Shown: positions 1-8,824 of the stretch, in pieces | Layout: each line of letters starts with the position of its first letter | Position numbering within the stretch: position 1 is the first letter of the stretch | From: Chryseobacterium sp. ERMR1:04 | Lineage (GTDB): Bacteria; Bacteroidota; Bacteroidia; Flavobacteriales; Weeksellaceae | Assembly (NCBI RefSeq): GCF_001297705.1 | Contig: NZ_LIRF01000003.1 | Coordinates: forward strand, 1,054,001 to 1,118,000 | Reading direction: 5' to 3' | Length of the DNA stretch: 64,000 nt | Translations under genes and position numbers: made by a program | The notes under the pieces: model-generated | Told to the model about the DNA's origin: nothing | The model's database searches: none | What the model saw: the letters and a program-made list of their open reading frames with translations, nothing else

Positions 1-788
1 CTCATTCAAAGAATAGTTAAAGCAGAACGTCAGAAACTAGAGAATGCAAAAATTATATTAGAAAAGAATTAAATAAAACATTCAACATCAAAACATTAAA
101 GAATTTTTAAAAAAGAATTAAATAAAACATTCAACATCAAAACATTAAAGAATTTTTTAAAAACCTTGGCTGGCGATACAAACGAATAAGACTTAGACCA
201 AAAGGTAAGCCTAATGCAGAACTGCTATCTATTAAGAAAGAACAACTCGCTCTTTTAGAACATCAAAGCGAATTAGGAAATATTGAACTTTTTTATGGTG
301 ATGAAACAGGAGTAAGTGAATTAGCATATGTTCCTTATGGTTGGCAAGAAAAAAATGAAAACCTAGCTATCGCTGCTAATCATGGTAAGCAGATTAATTG
401 TTTTGGTAGTTTATCTAGAGAGAACACCTTCTTTTCAAAAATGACAATAGATCATATAAATGCAGATTTTAATCATCAATTTTTTTGAAGAATTTTCATT
501 TTCAAATTTTAAAACAAACAGTTGTCGTTTTAGATAATGCTCGTATTCATCTTGCTAAGAAGGTCAAAGAAAGAATTCCCTATTGGGAACAAAGAGGCTT
601 ATTTTTATTTTTCTTACCTCCTTATTCTCCACATTTAAATATTATTGAGAGATTATGGAAAGAACTAAAATCCAGATGGATAAAACCTGATGATTATACA
701 TCTTTTTGATAACTTAAGATATGCAATCTTTTGTTGCCTCAAAAATGTGGGACGAAATTTAAGTATTAACTACTCGAAATATTCTTAA
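1..788 (+). pseudogene. IS630-family transposase relic (5' end outside window)
   Basis: Read across frames, this encodes most of an IS630-type DDE transposase. A middle part contains FYGDETGVSELAYVPYGW, and a C-terminal catalytic part contains VVVLDNARIH and the FLPPYSPHLNIIERLW signature. At least three frame breaks are visible: a 49-bp tandem duplication at 62-159, a shift near 470 before the run of T at 480-486, and a one-base excess in the T run near 705. The N-terminal helix-turn-helix region lies mostly outside the window. It is a different subtype from the two IS630 copies at 2682 and 7003. It cannot make an active enzyme. Confidence 0.85.
62..159. repeat. 49-bp tandem direct duplication inside the IS630 relic
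   Basis: Two almost identical 49-bp units lie head to tail (62-110 and 111-159), each starting AAAAGAATTAAATAAAACAT. The duplication sits in coding sequence and, because 49 is not divisible by three, shifts the transposase frame. With one unit removed the protein reads continuously (AKIILEKELNK to KNFLKTLGWRY). This is a clear slipped-strand inactivating event. Confidence 0.9.
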
Positions 789-808
789 TTAATTCTTTAC
801 AGGTACTT

Positions 809-877
809 AACAATATGCTAATGAATACTCTAAATAAAATGAATATCAATATGTTGCAATTTTTGTCATGTACTTAG
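809..877 (+). pseudogene. C-terminal tail of an IS4-family transposase plus element end
   Basis: This 69-bp piece encodes NNMLMNTLNKMNINMLQFLS and ends CT-stop. It matches, with one residue difference, the C-terminal tail encoded at 26813-26914 by the interrupted IS4 element. The stop codon lies inside the terminal sequence (TGTCATGTACTTAG). Only this tail remains; no other part of that element is adjacent, so it marks an older copy that has been removed or truncated. Confidence 0.8.
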
Positions 878-908
878 AAGTATATTATTTATTATTTTTA
901 CACGTCTC

Positions 909-1099
909 CTACTTAGTTTCAATTTTATATACCATATCTTTCTCAAAATAAATGATCCATTCTATTTTTTTTCCAAGCCAGGTAGTTTTAATATGGCAAA
1001 TCCATACATCGGAAAGATAGTCATTTGATTGATTACCTATTTCAGCCATCATTTGGCTCCGAGTCTTATTAATATATTTTTTTTATTATATGTTTTCAT
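909..1099 (-). pseudogene. Small unknown protein, paralogue A (single-base frameshift)
   Basis: If one A is restored to the eight-A run read by the gene (plus-strand T run at 1077-1084), a 63-residue protein appears. It starts MKTYNKKK and contains YLSDVWICHIKTTWLGKKI, IIYFEKDMVYKIETK and a stop. The spacing of D-[IV]-W, G-[RK], Y-F-E and K-[VI] matches the intact 76-residue protein at 8594-8824 and the disturbed copy at 6265-6441. No known domain is recognised. Function is unknown. A homopolymer sequencing error could equally explain the break. Confidence 0.6.
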
Positions 1100-1533
1100 T
1101 AATATATATTGTTCATTTAAAAATAAAAAATTAGTTCAATAAAATCCAATCTTCACTTCATGCTCTTTAACAATACATATTGAGAGCAACAGAAGTAAGA
1201 TGCATTAATTTAAATTCTGAAATAAGTATCAATTTAGCGATGGAATAGTAATTTCTACACCTATGCACTATCCCCTTAATTATAGTAAAATTATTCATCA
1301 CCCTCTTGCGAATATGGTAGTTATCAAAAGTATATTAACTATATAATATCTTTTCAATTGCAATAGTTTAATAAAATCACACTGTTATACTTGATAGAGC
1401 TAATTTTAAATATATTTAAAAACAAAAATACATTAAAAATAAATTTTTCAAAATTATTTAAATTATTAACTATACACAGAAACACACAAATCAACGCGAT
1501 AGCAAGATAAGCAAATGTTAGCTTTTTATTATT
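1100..1533. other. Gene-free AT-rich spacer
   Basis: I find no coding frame with recognisable content, no strong hairpin and no RNA gene here. It ends at the left target-site copy (ATT, 1531-1533) of the IS5 insertion. Confidence 0.5.
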
Positions 1534-2463
1534 AGATATCTTTCCTAATTAAACTCTGTCATTTTTAAATTTCTTGTTGTTCTTTTCAGGTTGACGATAG
1601 CAGTAATTAGTCTCCAATTTTTATCATAGTTTTTGTGTTTTCCACGATATTTACTGCTGCAAATTCTGAATATTTTACAATCTCTATTGATATGTTCTAT
1701 CATTACCCTCTTGGAAGCCTGCTTTTTATTTTCATCCTTTTGTTGCTCGGTAAGTGGTTTATATTTCGATTTTTTGTGTGGAATAATACTGTTTCCATGA
1801 ATCTTTTGAATTCCTAAAAAACCTAAATCTGCTAAGATGGTAATATCCTTAGCCATTTCAAACGATTGGTTTTTAAACATCTGAAAATCATGAACAGTGC
1901 CTACAGCAAAGCTAATCCCTTTGATTAATCCTGTCAAAATACACCCGATGATTAATACCTTTATCGTATGTCGCTTTTTTTACCCGAATAATAATCTTCT
2001 TGATTTTTTAAGGGACGTTCTATTTCTTGCTCACATACATCAATAGCTACTAAATTGGTTTCTAGGTTCGTTTTTAAACTCCCAATATCAGGACAATTCA
2101 AACACCTCAATAGAATCATTTCTGTAAACTTACATCTCTTATAAGCATAAGATTCACTAATCCCAAATCTTTTACCTAAGGTTAAATAGGTTTCATAATT
2201 TCTTATATACAATAAGTAAATTAGAATTTGATTTTCTGGAGACATACTACTTCTATTGCCTAATTTACGGGTCCAAAGCTCAGATTTATAAACATCTAAT
2301 TCTTTAAGAAACTTATCTTTAAGAACTATAAAAGCACCCTTATTAACGCCAACTAAACGCTGAAATTCGGACGACTTCCTCACTTTATATTCCTCAAATA
2401 CATCCATTACTGCAAAAATATTATTATTCTTGAAATACTGAAAGATAATTAAGAAAGATGTCT
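1534..2463 (-). mobile_element. IS5-family insertion sequence, copy A (930 bp)
   Basis: The element is bounded by imperfect terminal inverted repeats (AGATATCTTTC at the left, AGACATCTTTC read inward from the right) and flanked by a 3-bp direct repeat ATT (1531-1533 and 2464-2466). It contains one two-frame transposase gene on the minus strand. Its length equals copy B at 30441-31370 and the encoded proteins are identical, so transposition was recent. It inserted exactly at the stop codon of the small ORF at 2467-2647 and regenerates a stop there. Confidence 0.92.
1545..2407 (-). CDS. IS5-family transposase, made by -1 frameshift
   Basis: The upstream frame (2407 down to 1961, 148 aa) carries the N-terminal helix-turn-helix-like region (RFGISESYAYKRC) and ends shortly after the first catalytic Asp region (NLVAIDVCEQEIERP). 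A run of seven A residues (GGT-AAA-AAA-AGC) follows. Slipping back one base there continues as KKKRHTIKVLIIG into the second frame, which supplies FAVGTVHDFQMF, the second Asp (TILADLGFLG) and the Glu region (KRVMIEHINRDCKIF). The fused DDE protein is about 286 residues, normal for this group. The same two-frame arrangement in both copies argues for programmed frameshifting and not damage. Confidence 0.88.
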
Positions 2464-2647
2464 ATTGAACTTCTTTTACAAAATTCACCATAAAAATATT
2501 TCCCATTTTCATATTTCTATTACAGACATTACTTTTAATATTCACAATAATCTCTCTTTGTTCCAGAATACCTTTGAAATTTTCACTTCCAAAACTGGAA
2601 TCGAATTTGATAAATAACCTTTTATGCTCTATATCAGAACCATTCAT
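2462..2647 (-). CDS. Small hypothetical protein, 61 aa
   Basis: The open frame starts MNGSDIEHKRLFIKFDSSFG and ends NFVKEVQ. The IS5 insertion falls in its stop codon. Removing the element and one target copy restores CAA-TAA-TAA at the same residue, so the protein length is unaffected. Only about 35 bp separate its start from the IS630 element at 2682, so its promoter may have been lost. No family is recognised and expression is doubtful. Confidence 0.35.
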   Translation of the reverse strand: MNGSDIEHKRLFIKFDSSFGSENFKGILEQREIIVNIKSNVCNRNMKMGNIFMVNFVKEVQ

Positions 2648-2681
2648 AAAAGAAAATTTTCATTCCTATTATTAACAAGTA

Positions 2682-3763
2682 AGTATTCCGACAAATTTAG
2701 ATTAGAGAAAACGGCGAATATTTGATGCGTATTGCTTTTCCAATATTTGCCATACATCTATTAACCGCATAAAAAAGAGAATCCTTATTAGTATAATCCA
2801 AAGGATCAATCCATTCCTTTTTTAGCTTACGCCAAAGGGTTTCGGCTATATTCAACTCTGGAGAATAAGGTGGCAGATAGAAAAAATAAAGACCTCTGTT
2901 TTGCCAATATTCAAGACGTTCTTTTACTTTTTTTGAACGATGAACAGAAGCATTATCCAAAATCACACAAGTTGGTTTATTGATTTCCAATGACAATTTT
3001 TCGAAAAAAGCAACCACAAAATCACTGTCAATATTTCCCTGAGTTACCGAAGATTTGCATTTGTTATCCCTGCTTATGATTCCTAAAACGTTGATTTTAA
3101 AACCCTTTTCAACAGGAATACATACCTCTTCATCTGGAAATTGCCAGCCGTAAGGAACATAGCCTTTGCTGCTAAAATGGCTCTCATCTCCATAATACAG
3201 ATCGATATCCTGATTGTTTGAGAGCTTTTCTAATTCCAAAATCTGCTCTTTTTTAAAATCGTATAAAATAGCATTGGGACTGTTTTTGGGTCGTTTTCTT
3301 ATGCGTTTGTATCTTGCGTCAAGACTTTTAAAAACCGCTGAAGCGTGATGTTTGAAAGCCGTTTTCCGCTTTCCTTTTCTATTTCTGCCTTAGCCACAGA
3401 GAGTCTTTGTCTGTTCTTTTTTACTATTTCAATGACTAAATCGGCATCGTTTTCTTTGCTCAAAATGGGCTTTCTTCCTCGTCCGGATTGTATTCGAAGA
3501 CCTTCAATCCCCTTGGCGTTGAATTTTGCCGTCCAATTATTGACACTCATCGAACAGATCTTTAAAATATCGCCAACTTCCTGAGAACTTCTGCCTTCTG
3601 ATTTCAACAAAATCAATTGACAACGGCTCCGAAAAGAATGATTCTTATCACTTCGATACGCTTTTTCTAAAATTCTTTTTACTTTTTCGTCCAAAAAAGG
3701 GCGATTGCTTCTTCCCATTATGCTAAAATACAAAATTCTCTAATCTATTTTAGAGGGAATACT
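2682..3763 (-). mobile_element. IS630-family insertion sequence, copy 1 (1082 bp)
   Basis: The ends are inverted repeats sharing AGTATTCC and TAGATTAGAG blocks about 27 bp long, and the element is flanked by the TA dinucleotide (2680-2681 and 3764-3765) expected of IS630. It encodes one transposase in two frames on the minus strand. A near-identical copy in the same orientation lies at 7003-8085. Confidence 0.92.
2697..3733 (-). CDS. IS630-family transposase (OrfA + OrfB, -1 frameshift)
   Basis: OrfA (3733 to 3299, 144 aa; MGRSNRPF is a second possible start) has the helix-turn-helix DNA-binding part (SSQEVGDILKICSMSVNNW). OrfB (180 aa if started at 3239) has the DDE core: YYGDESHFSS, CVILDNASVHRSKKVKERL and FFYLPPYSPELNIAETLW. 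A classic slippery heptamer T-TTA-AAA in the OrfA frame lies at 3332-3326. Stepping back one base gives FLKSLDARYKRIRKRPK and runs straight into OrfB, giving a normal IS630 length of about 340 residues. Copy 2 keeps the same heptamer, which supports programmed frameshifting. Confidence 0.88.
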
Positions 3764-4097
3764 TACGATTATATAGATGATCATTAACAAAAGCAAAATG
3801 GGACACAGCTATAAATCACTAAAAACATTTCAAATTAGCACAATCTCTTAGAACATAAACACAGTTAATTATATTAATACACAGTATTACACATATACAA
3901 ATCACATACATTTTTGTTTTTTGATTGTTCCTATTTTTACGATAAATATAGACACAAATTTAAGATCAAGCTATAAATATGATAAATGTTATAGTTGGTA
4001 TTATGACTAATATCTTCTTTAATTATCCAGATATTGAATTTGCTCTGATCATTTTGAGATCTTTTAAAAAACGTATAATTTATTAAAATCATAGAAA
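3764..4097. other. Intergenic region upstream of the secreted protein
   Basis: No gene or strong structure is seen. It is very AT-rich and presumably holds the promoter of the gene at 4098, but I cannot place a convincing TTTG/TAnnTTTG pair. Confidence 0.4.
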
Positions 4098-5201
4098 ATG
4101 AAAAAATTTATTTTATTAGCAGCAACATTAAGTTCTGTTGTTGTATTTTCTCAACTTGGTGTGAATACAACTAGTCCTAATGCTACCCTCGACGTTCAGG
4201 CAAAGAATGCTACAGGAACAACATCAACTCCTGAAGGACTCTTAGTGCCCCGAGTAGACAGACAAAAAGCCCAATCTATGACCGGAGTAGGTATCTCAAC
4301 ACTTATTTATGTAAACAGTGTTGCTACAGGTACTCAAACTGGGACGGCAGTAAATATTGACACTGTAGGTTACTATTATTATAATGGTACCGTTTGGACC
4401 AAGTTCAACTCTAGTGGAGGAGTAAACATTTATAATGCTGACGGTACCCTTGCTGGTAATAGAATAGTCACTCAAGGAGTCAATACTTTAGCTTTTACCG
4501 GAACTGCTGCCAATGCTTTTTCGGTAGATGGAACAACTTTATCTGTGAATGCAGCTAGCCATACTTTAGGCGTTGGAACTGTCACCCCGCAAAAGACACT
4601 ACACGTTAATGGATCTTTACAGCTTACCAATGAACTAAATATTGGAGGAAATGCCACAACTACAGGCTCTTCTGGAACTTCAGGCCAAGTATTGGTTTCA
4701 AAAGGAGCGGGAGCAGCTCCGAGCTGGGCAAACCTTAGCACAACTAGCGGATCAATTTCATCAGCAAATTATGTACAAGGAACTACTGCTCTTACTATAA
4801 CTCAGGGGACAGTCGCTGATGTACCTGGAGCAACCATTACTTTAACCGTACCTACCGGAGCAACGCAAACGTTTCTTTTTAACATACTAGGATATGCAGT
4901 TAGATCCATAACTGCTAATAATTCTGGAACACAAGGGGTATTCACATTATTACAAAATGGAACTAAAATTTCCTCAGCGTATACTTCAACAAGTTCTACT
5001 GGGAATTTATCTAATTTACCAGCTCCCGTAACTTTTTTAAAATCGACAACCCTTAGTGCGGGAACTTACATTTTTAAAATACAGTATGCTTCTTGGTTTG
5101 GTGATCAAATCGTAAACTTTGTTCCTAGTGCATATTTAGGATATAATGGTGATACAGAGGCGATGTTAACAAAAATGCAGGTCTTAGTATATAATAATTA
5201 A
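4098..5201 (+). CDS. Secreted hypothetical protein with signal peptide, 367 aa
   Basis: Residues 1-19 form a Sec signal peptide (MKKFILLAATLSSVVVFSQ). The mature start GVNTTSPNATLDV and the following GLLVPRVDRQKAQSM are typical of a large class of flavobacterial exported proteins that resemble fibre or tail-type surface proteins. The middle is rich in Gly, Thr, Ser and Asn; the last 150 residues look like a beta-sandwich. I see no T9SS sorting domain, so it may stay periplasmic or be surface bound by other means. It lies between the two IS630 copies and is followed by a hairpin terminator. Function unknown. Confidence 0.8.
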   Translation: MKKFILLAATLSSVVVFSQLGVNTTSPNATLDVQAKNATGTTSTPEGLLVPRVDRQKAQSMTGVGISTLIYVNSVATGTQTGTAVNIDTVGYYYYNGTVWTKFNSSGGVNIYNADGTLAGNRIVTQGVNTLAFTGTAANAFSVDGTTLSVNAASHTLGVGTVTPQKTLHVNGSLQLTNELNIGGNATTTGSSGTSGQVLVSKGAGAAPSWANLSTTSGSISSANYVQGTTALTITQGTVADVPGATITLTVPTGATQTFLFNILGYAVRSITANNSGTQGVFTLLQNGTKISSAYTSTSSTGNLSNLPAPVTFLKSTTLSAGTYIFKIQYASWFGDQIVNFVPSAYLGYNGDTEAMLTKMQVLVYNN

Positions 5202-5280
5202 AAGTTCACATGTCAACTCATATTTGTTTTACAAGATAGTAATAGTAATTGATTCTACTTGTATCTTTTAATCATAATCT

Positions 5281-5309
5281 AAGCCATCAGAAAGTACATT
5301 TGATGGCTT
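5281..5309 (+). terminator. Rho-independent terminator after the secreted protein
   Basis: A 9-bp perfect stem (AAGCCATCA / TGATGGCTT) with an 11-base loop is followed by AACTATTTT, about 80 bp after the stop codon at 5201. Confidence 0.7.
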
Positions 5310-5562
5310 AACTATTTTATCAAATTCTAATAATTTAAACATAAAAATCACCCATAAATACCAAAATATACATTTTTTGAATATTTTGGTATTTTGTCTA
5401 TATAAATATCAAATACTTACAGGTTGTATAAAATACAGTATTAGAGATAAAACCTACATTATCTACAATCAAGCTCTCCAAATTGGATCTTTTAATAGAG
5501 TCTAACAAAATATACAAGAATTGAATTTAGAAATTTAAACAGAGTTTTAAATTAAATAAACT

Positions 5563-5587
5563 ACCCCGAGGCAAGCCTCGAGGTATT
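5563..5587. repeat. Palindromic REP-like repeat, downstream copy
   Basis: This is the 25-bp repeat with core CCGAGGCAAGCCTCG, 3 bp beyond the TnpA stop codon. It is identical to 6106-6130 and may double as a terminator. Confidence 0.75.
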
Positions 5588-5589
5588 GG

Positions 5590-6039
5590 TTAATCCCATA
5601 GCTTGAGTTGTTCGCCGTGGATTTTTTTATATTCTACTTCTTTCCCTTGGTTTTCAATATATTTTCGAATAACATCTTTATTTCCATATTGACCAACTGT
5701 ATTAGCATAGTAACCGCTTGTCCACAAATTACCTCCCCATAAAATCCTTTTTATCTCTGGATGTGCTTTAAATAATTCTCGCGCGCTCAAACTTTTTATA
5801 AGTGTTACTAATTTTGAAACCGAGATACTTGGAACACTTTGAACTAAAAAATGAACATGGTCACACTCATAACCAATTTCTACAAATTGAATCTCATAGC
5901 GTTCTGAAATGCCAACGCATATTAGCCTAAGGCTATCTCCTATTTCTTTCGTTAAAACTTCTCTCCTATATTTCATTGGAAAAACCAAATGATATAAAAG
6001 CAAACTTTTATTGTGCCTTTTGTAAATATGTTCATCCAC
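5590..6039 (-). CDS. tnpA: IS200/IS605 TnpA (Y1 HUH transposase)
   Basis: This 149-residue single-strand DNA transposase has the hallmarks of the Y1 family: the HUH metal-binding motif in ECDHVHFLVQ, the N-terminal strand LVFPMKYRREVLT, and the catalytic tyrosine in the SGYYANTVG region after LWGGNLW-type residues. The length is normal. No TnpB accompanies it, as in the IS200 group. It transposes by single-strand excision and insertion at hairpins, so the flanking identical palindromes are probable substrates. No frame damage is visible. Confidence 0.93.
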   Translation of the reverse strand: MDEHIYKRHNKSLLLYHLVFPMKYRREVLTKEIGDSLRLICVGISERYEIQFVEIGYECDHVHFLVQSVPSISVSKLVTLIKSLSARELFKAHPEIKRILWGGNLWTSGYYANTVGQYGNKDVIRKYIENQGKEVEYKKIHGEQLKLWD

Positions 6040-6105
6040 AAATCAAATCTACACTTTTTCAAAGTGTTATGAAAAACCCTCCGTTTTTCAAACTTTTACG
6101 CTTTG

Positions 6106-6130
6106 ACCCCGAGGCAAGCCTCGAGGTATT
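6106..6130. repeat. Palindromic REP-like repeat, upstream copy
   Basis: Identical 25-bp copy of 5563-5587, in the same orientation, about 67 bp upstream of the tnpA start. Confidence 0.75.
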
Positions 6131-6264
6131 CTTTTAGAATCAAAAAATTTGATCTGAAGTCTCCGGATTTATGATGAGAAAAACCACTCTACTCGAAGAC
6201 TTCCTTTATCCAATACTTTAAAACTTTATAACAGTTTATTTTTCCTTCGAAGAAATTACAGCAA

Positions 6265-6441
6265 TCAAGTTTTTTCAATCTCAACTTTGAACACAATTTC
6301 CTCCTCAAAAAATACATACAACATTATCTCTCTGCCATAGCGCCCCCATCCAAATAATAAGTCCATATATCTGACGGATAATAATTGATAATCATGTCCA
6401 ATTCTCTTATAAATAATAATAGTTTTTTCTTTTAAATACAT
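6265..6441 (-). pseudogene. Small unknown protein, paralogue B (two compensating shifts)
   Basis: An open frame of 58 residues remains: MYLKEKTIIIYKR at the start and GRYGREIMLYVFFEEEIV then KVEIEKT at the end. The C-terminal half matches the protein at 8594 (GRFGREMMLYLFFEDD). In the middle, nucleotide similarity to that gene is in another frame (LDMIINYYPSDIWTYYLD), so the copy carries one gained and one lost base that cancel out. The lost base is at a five-G run near 6339. It is either a divergent gene or a decayed copy. Confidence 0.55.
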
Positions 6442-6566
6442 ATAATTCTATGATATGGTTATTGTAAAACTTAAAAACAGTATTTTTACTTAAAATAACG
6501 CTTGATGACAAACATAGAATATCTGTAGTATGATGTGTTTTTATGTACTTTAGATTAGTGTTTTTT

Positions 6567-6749
6567 TTATTTTATTAAGATAGCTTTGTTTAAAGCATTT
6601 ACTAATGATAAAAAATAAAGCAATACGATTATGATCACCTTATAGGGAAGCATAAGAATGATGTGATAGATGAATTCATTTATAATATGGTAACACCTAG
6701 CATAAATTTGCCAAACTACCAAAATAAAATTTTCGGCAATTTTGTCCAT
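6567..6749 (-). CDS. Possible small membrane protein, 60 aa
   Basis: The open frame MDKIAENFILVVWQIYARCY and onward is strongly hydrophobic, with one likely membrane helix (KVIIIVLLYFLSLV). There is no recognised family, no clear ribosome-binding site and no partner gene. In DNA this AT-rich such a frame can arise by chance. Confidence 0.25.
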   Translation of the reverse strand: MDKIAENFILVVWQIYARCYHIINEFIYHIILMLPYKVIIIVLLYFLSLVNALNKAILIK

Positions 6750-7002
6750 AACATATAGTTAACGAACCAGTGGCTTTTAAATTAATAAAAACAACATCTG
6801 CCAGAATTATTGATAATAAAAAACTAAAAAAATTGATCACATTTAGAATTTTTATCAGTTTTCTTATTGTGTTCGTCTAATTTTCCATCAATCATTTATC
6901 ATCACTCTTAAAACGAAAGTAAAAAAGCTAATACTATGAAAATAAAATATTTTGTAAAGTTCCAAAGAAATAATCCTGATAACCCTAAGCTAAATACTTA
7001 TA

Positions 7003-8085
7003 AGTATTCCGACAAATTTAGATTAGAGAAAACGGCGAATATTTGATGCGTATTGCTTTTCCAATATTTGCCATACATCTATTAACCGCATAAAAAAGAG
7101 AATCCTTATTAGTATAATCCAAAGGATCAATCCATTCCTTTTTTAGCTTACGCCAAAGGGTTTCGGCTATATTCAACTCTGGAGAATAAGGTGGCAGATA
7201 GAAAAAATAAAGACCTCTGTTTTGCCAATATTCAAGACGTTCTTTTACTTTTTTTGAACGATGAACAGAAGCATTATCCAAAATCACACAAGTTGGTTTA
7301 TTGATTTCCAATGACAATTTTTCGAAAAAAGCAACCACAAAATCACTGTCAATATTTCCCTGAGTTACCGAAGATTTGCATTTGTTATCCCTGCTTATGA
7401 TTCCTAAAACGTTGATTTTAAAACCCTTTTCAATAGGAATACATAACTCTTCATCTGGAAATTGCCAGCCGTAAGGAACATAGCCTTCGCTGCTAAAATG
7501 GCTCTCATCTTCATAATACAGATCAATATCCTGATTGTTTGAGAGCTTTTCTAATTCCAAAATCTGCTCTTTTTTAAAATCGTATAAAATAGTATTGGGA
7601 CTGCTTTTGGGACGTTTTCTTATGCGCTTGTATCTTGCGTCAAGACTTTTAAAAACCGCTGAAGCGTGATGTTTGAAAGCCGTTTTCCGCTTTCCTTTTC
7701 TATTTCAGCCTTAGCCACAGAGAGTCTTTGTCTGTTCTTCTTTACTATTTTCAATGACTAAATCGGCATCGTTTTCTTTGCTCAAAATGGGCTTTCTTCC
7801 TCGTCCGGATTGTATTCGAAGACCTTCAATCCCCTTGGCGTTGAATTTTGCCGTCCAATTATTGACACTCATCGAACAGATCTTTAAAATATCGCCCACT
7901 TCCTGAGAACTACTGCCTTCTGATTTCAACAAAATCAATTGACAACGGCTCCGAAAAGAATGATTCTTATCACTTCGATGCGCTTTTTCTAAAATTCTTT
8001 TTACTTTTTCGTCCAAAAAAGGGCGATTGCTTCTTCCCATTATGCTAAAATACAAAATTCTCTAATCTATTTTAGAGGAAATACT
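7003..8085 (-). mobile_element. IS630-family insertion sequence, copy 2 (1083 bp)
   Basis: It has the same ends as copy 1, flanked by TA (7001-7002 and 8086-8087). It is one base longer than copy 1 because of an inserted T in the run near 7746-7753. Same orientation as copy 1: the two copies bracket a 3.2-kb segment (3764-7002) in the manner of a composite transposon. Confidence 0.92.
7018..8055 (-). pseudogene. IS630 transposase, OrfA frameshifted
   Basis: OrfB (7560 to 7018) is intact and differs from copy 1 at a few residues (for example YYEDESHFSS for YYGDESHFSS). OrfA (from 8055) loses frame after ADLVIE, where copy 1 continues IVKKNRQRLS and this copy reads NSKEEQTKTLCG then stops. The cause is one extra T in a short run. 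The slippery T-TTA-AAA site is still present downstream but can no longer be reached in frame, so this copy is probably inactive on its own; the copy at 2697 could act on its ends. Confidence 0.88.
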
Positions 8086-8343
8086 TAAGCGGTTTAATTA
8101 TCAATTTAGTTTTCTTTAGAGGTTTAGGGTTTAGCGGTATTCTAATTGAAATCTATCCTGAAGGGAATTTAAAATTATTAAAATGCTGAAAAAATAAAAA
8201 GATCTATATTTTGAACATACTCCAAATATTTGAAATAGTGATCCGATACTCTTTCTTCAACTTTTAATATATATAGCCTTGACATCACAACGACTATTAA
8301 AAATGATTTAAAATTACGAACTAGAAGTTCTCATCGTAAAAAA

Positions 8344-8475
8344 TCAAATCCGAAATCTTCTATCAGTAATGATACTATTTACAGTAGAATCTGGAATTTT
8401 CATTAAATTCATCGTGTATTTCTTGAATTCATTTTTTTTCGACTTCATATCATGCCCAATGCCTCTAAAATTCAT
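8344..8475 (-). CDS. Possible 43-aa peptide or gene fragment
   Basis: An open frame starting MNFRGIGHDMKSKKNEFKKY and ending TDRRFRI lies downstream of paralogue C on the same strand. The composition (many charged residues, no low complexity) looks more like a protein than noise, but no family is recognised. The start codon choice is uncertain and it may be a fragment of a longer lost gene. Confidence 0.25.
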   Translation of the reverse strand: MNFRGIGHDMKSKKNEFKKYTMNLMKIPDSTVNSIITDRRFRI

Positions 8476-8593
8476 GAAAAACTAAAACTGGATATTACTC
8501 TACCTTTTTTTCTTCTGTTTCTAACTATTCAGGTTACTATAGTAAAGTTTTAAAAACAAGTGAAATAACTATTTATACCATCAAAAGATAAAT

Positions 8594-8824
8594 CTAAGTA
8601 CTTAAATGATTTTTCTGCAATCTTTTAATGTGTACTTTGACAACAACATCATCTTCAAAAAATAGATAAAGCATCATCTCCCTCCCAAAGCGTCCGATCT
8701 CAAGATCATGGGTCCATATATCACACAAATAATAATTGGTGATTACATTCAATTCATCTACAATGAAATTTTTATGCTTACCAACTAAGTATTCAAAATC
8801 ATATTTTTTATTTTTTTTCACCAT
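8594..8824 (-). CDS. Small unknown protein, paralogue C (76 aa, intact)
   Basis: This intact member of the local three-copy family starts MVKKNKKYDFEYLVGKHKNF and contains NYYLCDIWTHDLEIGRFGRE followed by MMLYLFFEDDVVVKVHIKRL. Shared features of all copies are an aromatic-Asp-[IV]-Trp segment, a GR-x-GRE-type turn, and a [YF]FE[DE] beta strand ending in a Lys-Val pair. No signal peptide or membrane segment is present, so it should be cytoplasmic. I do not recognise the family. The positions of the copies, among insertion sequences, suggest spread or duplication with mobile DNA. Confidence 0.7.
   Translation of the reverse strand: MVKKNKKYDFEYLVGKHKNFIVDELNVITNYYLCDIWTHDLEIGRFGREMMLYLFFEDDVVVKVHIKRLQKNHLST

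Larger units (their letters stand above)
5563..6130 (-). mobile_element. IS200/IS605-type unit bounded by identical palindromes
   Basis: A single TnpA gene is enclosed by two identical 25-bp sequences in the same orientation (5563-5587 and 6106-6130). Each contains the foldable core CCGAGGCAAGCCTCG. In IS200/IS605 elements hairpins near the ends are recognised by TnpA as single strands; in REP-associated transposase (RAYT) loci the transposase is likewise bracketed by palindromes. The identical direct orientation resembles the latter. Exact cleavage ends cannot be set from sequence alone. Confidence 0.65.

Noticed and set aside
1635..1817. 60-aa plus-strand ORF within the IS5 element (also at 31087-31269)
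   Set aside because: It is the opposite strand of the transposase's conserved catalytic region; the frame exists only as a shadow.
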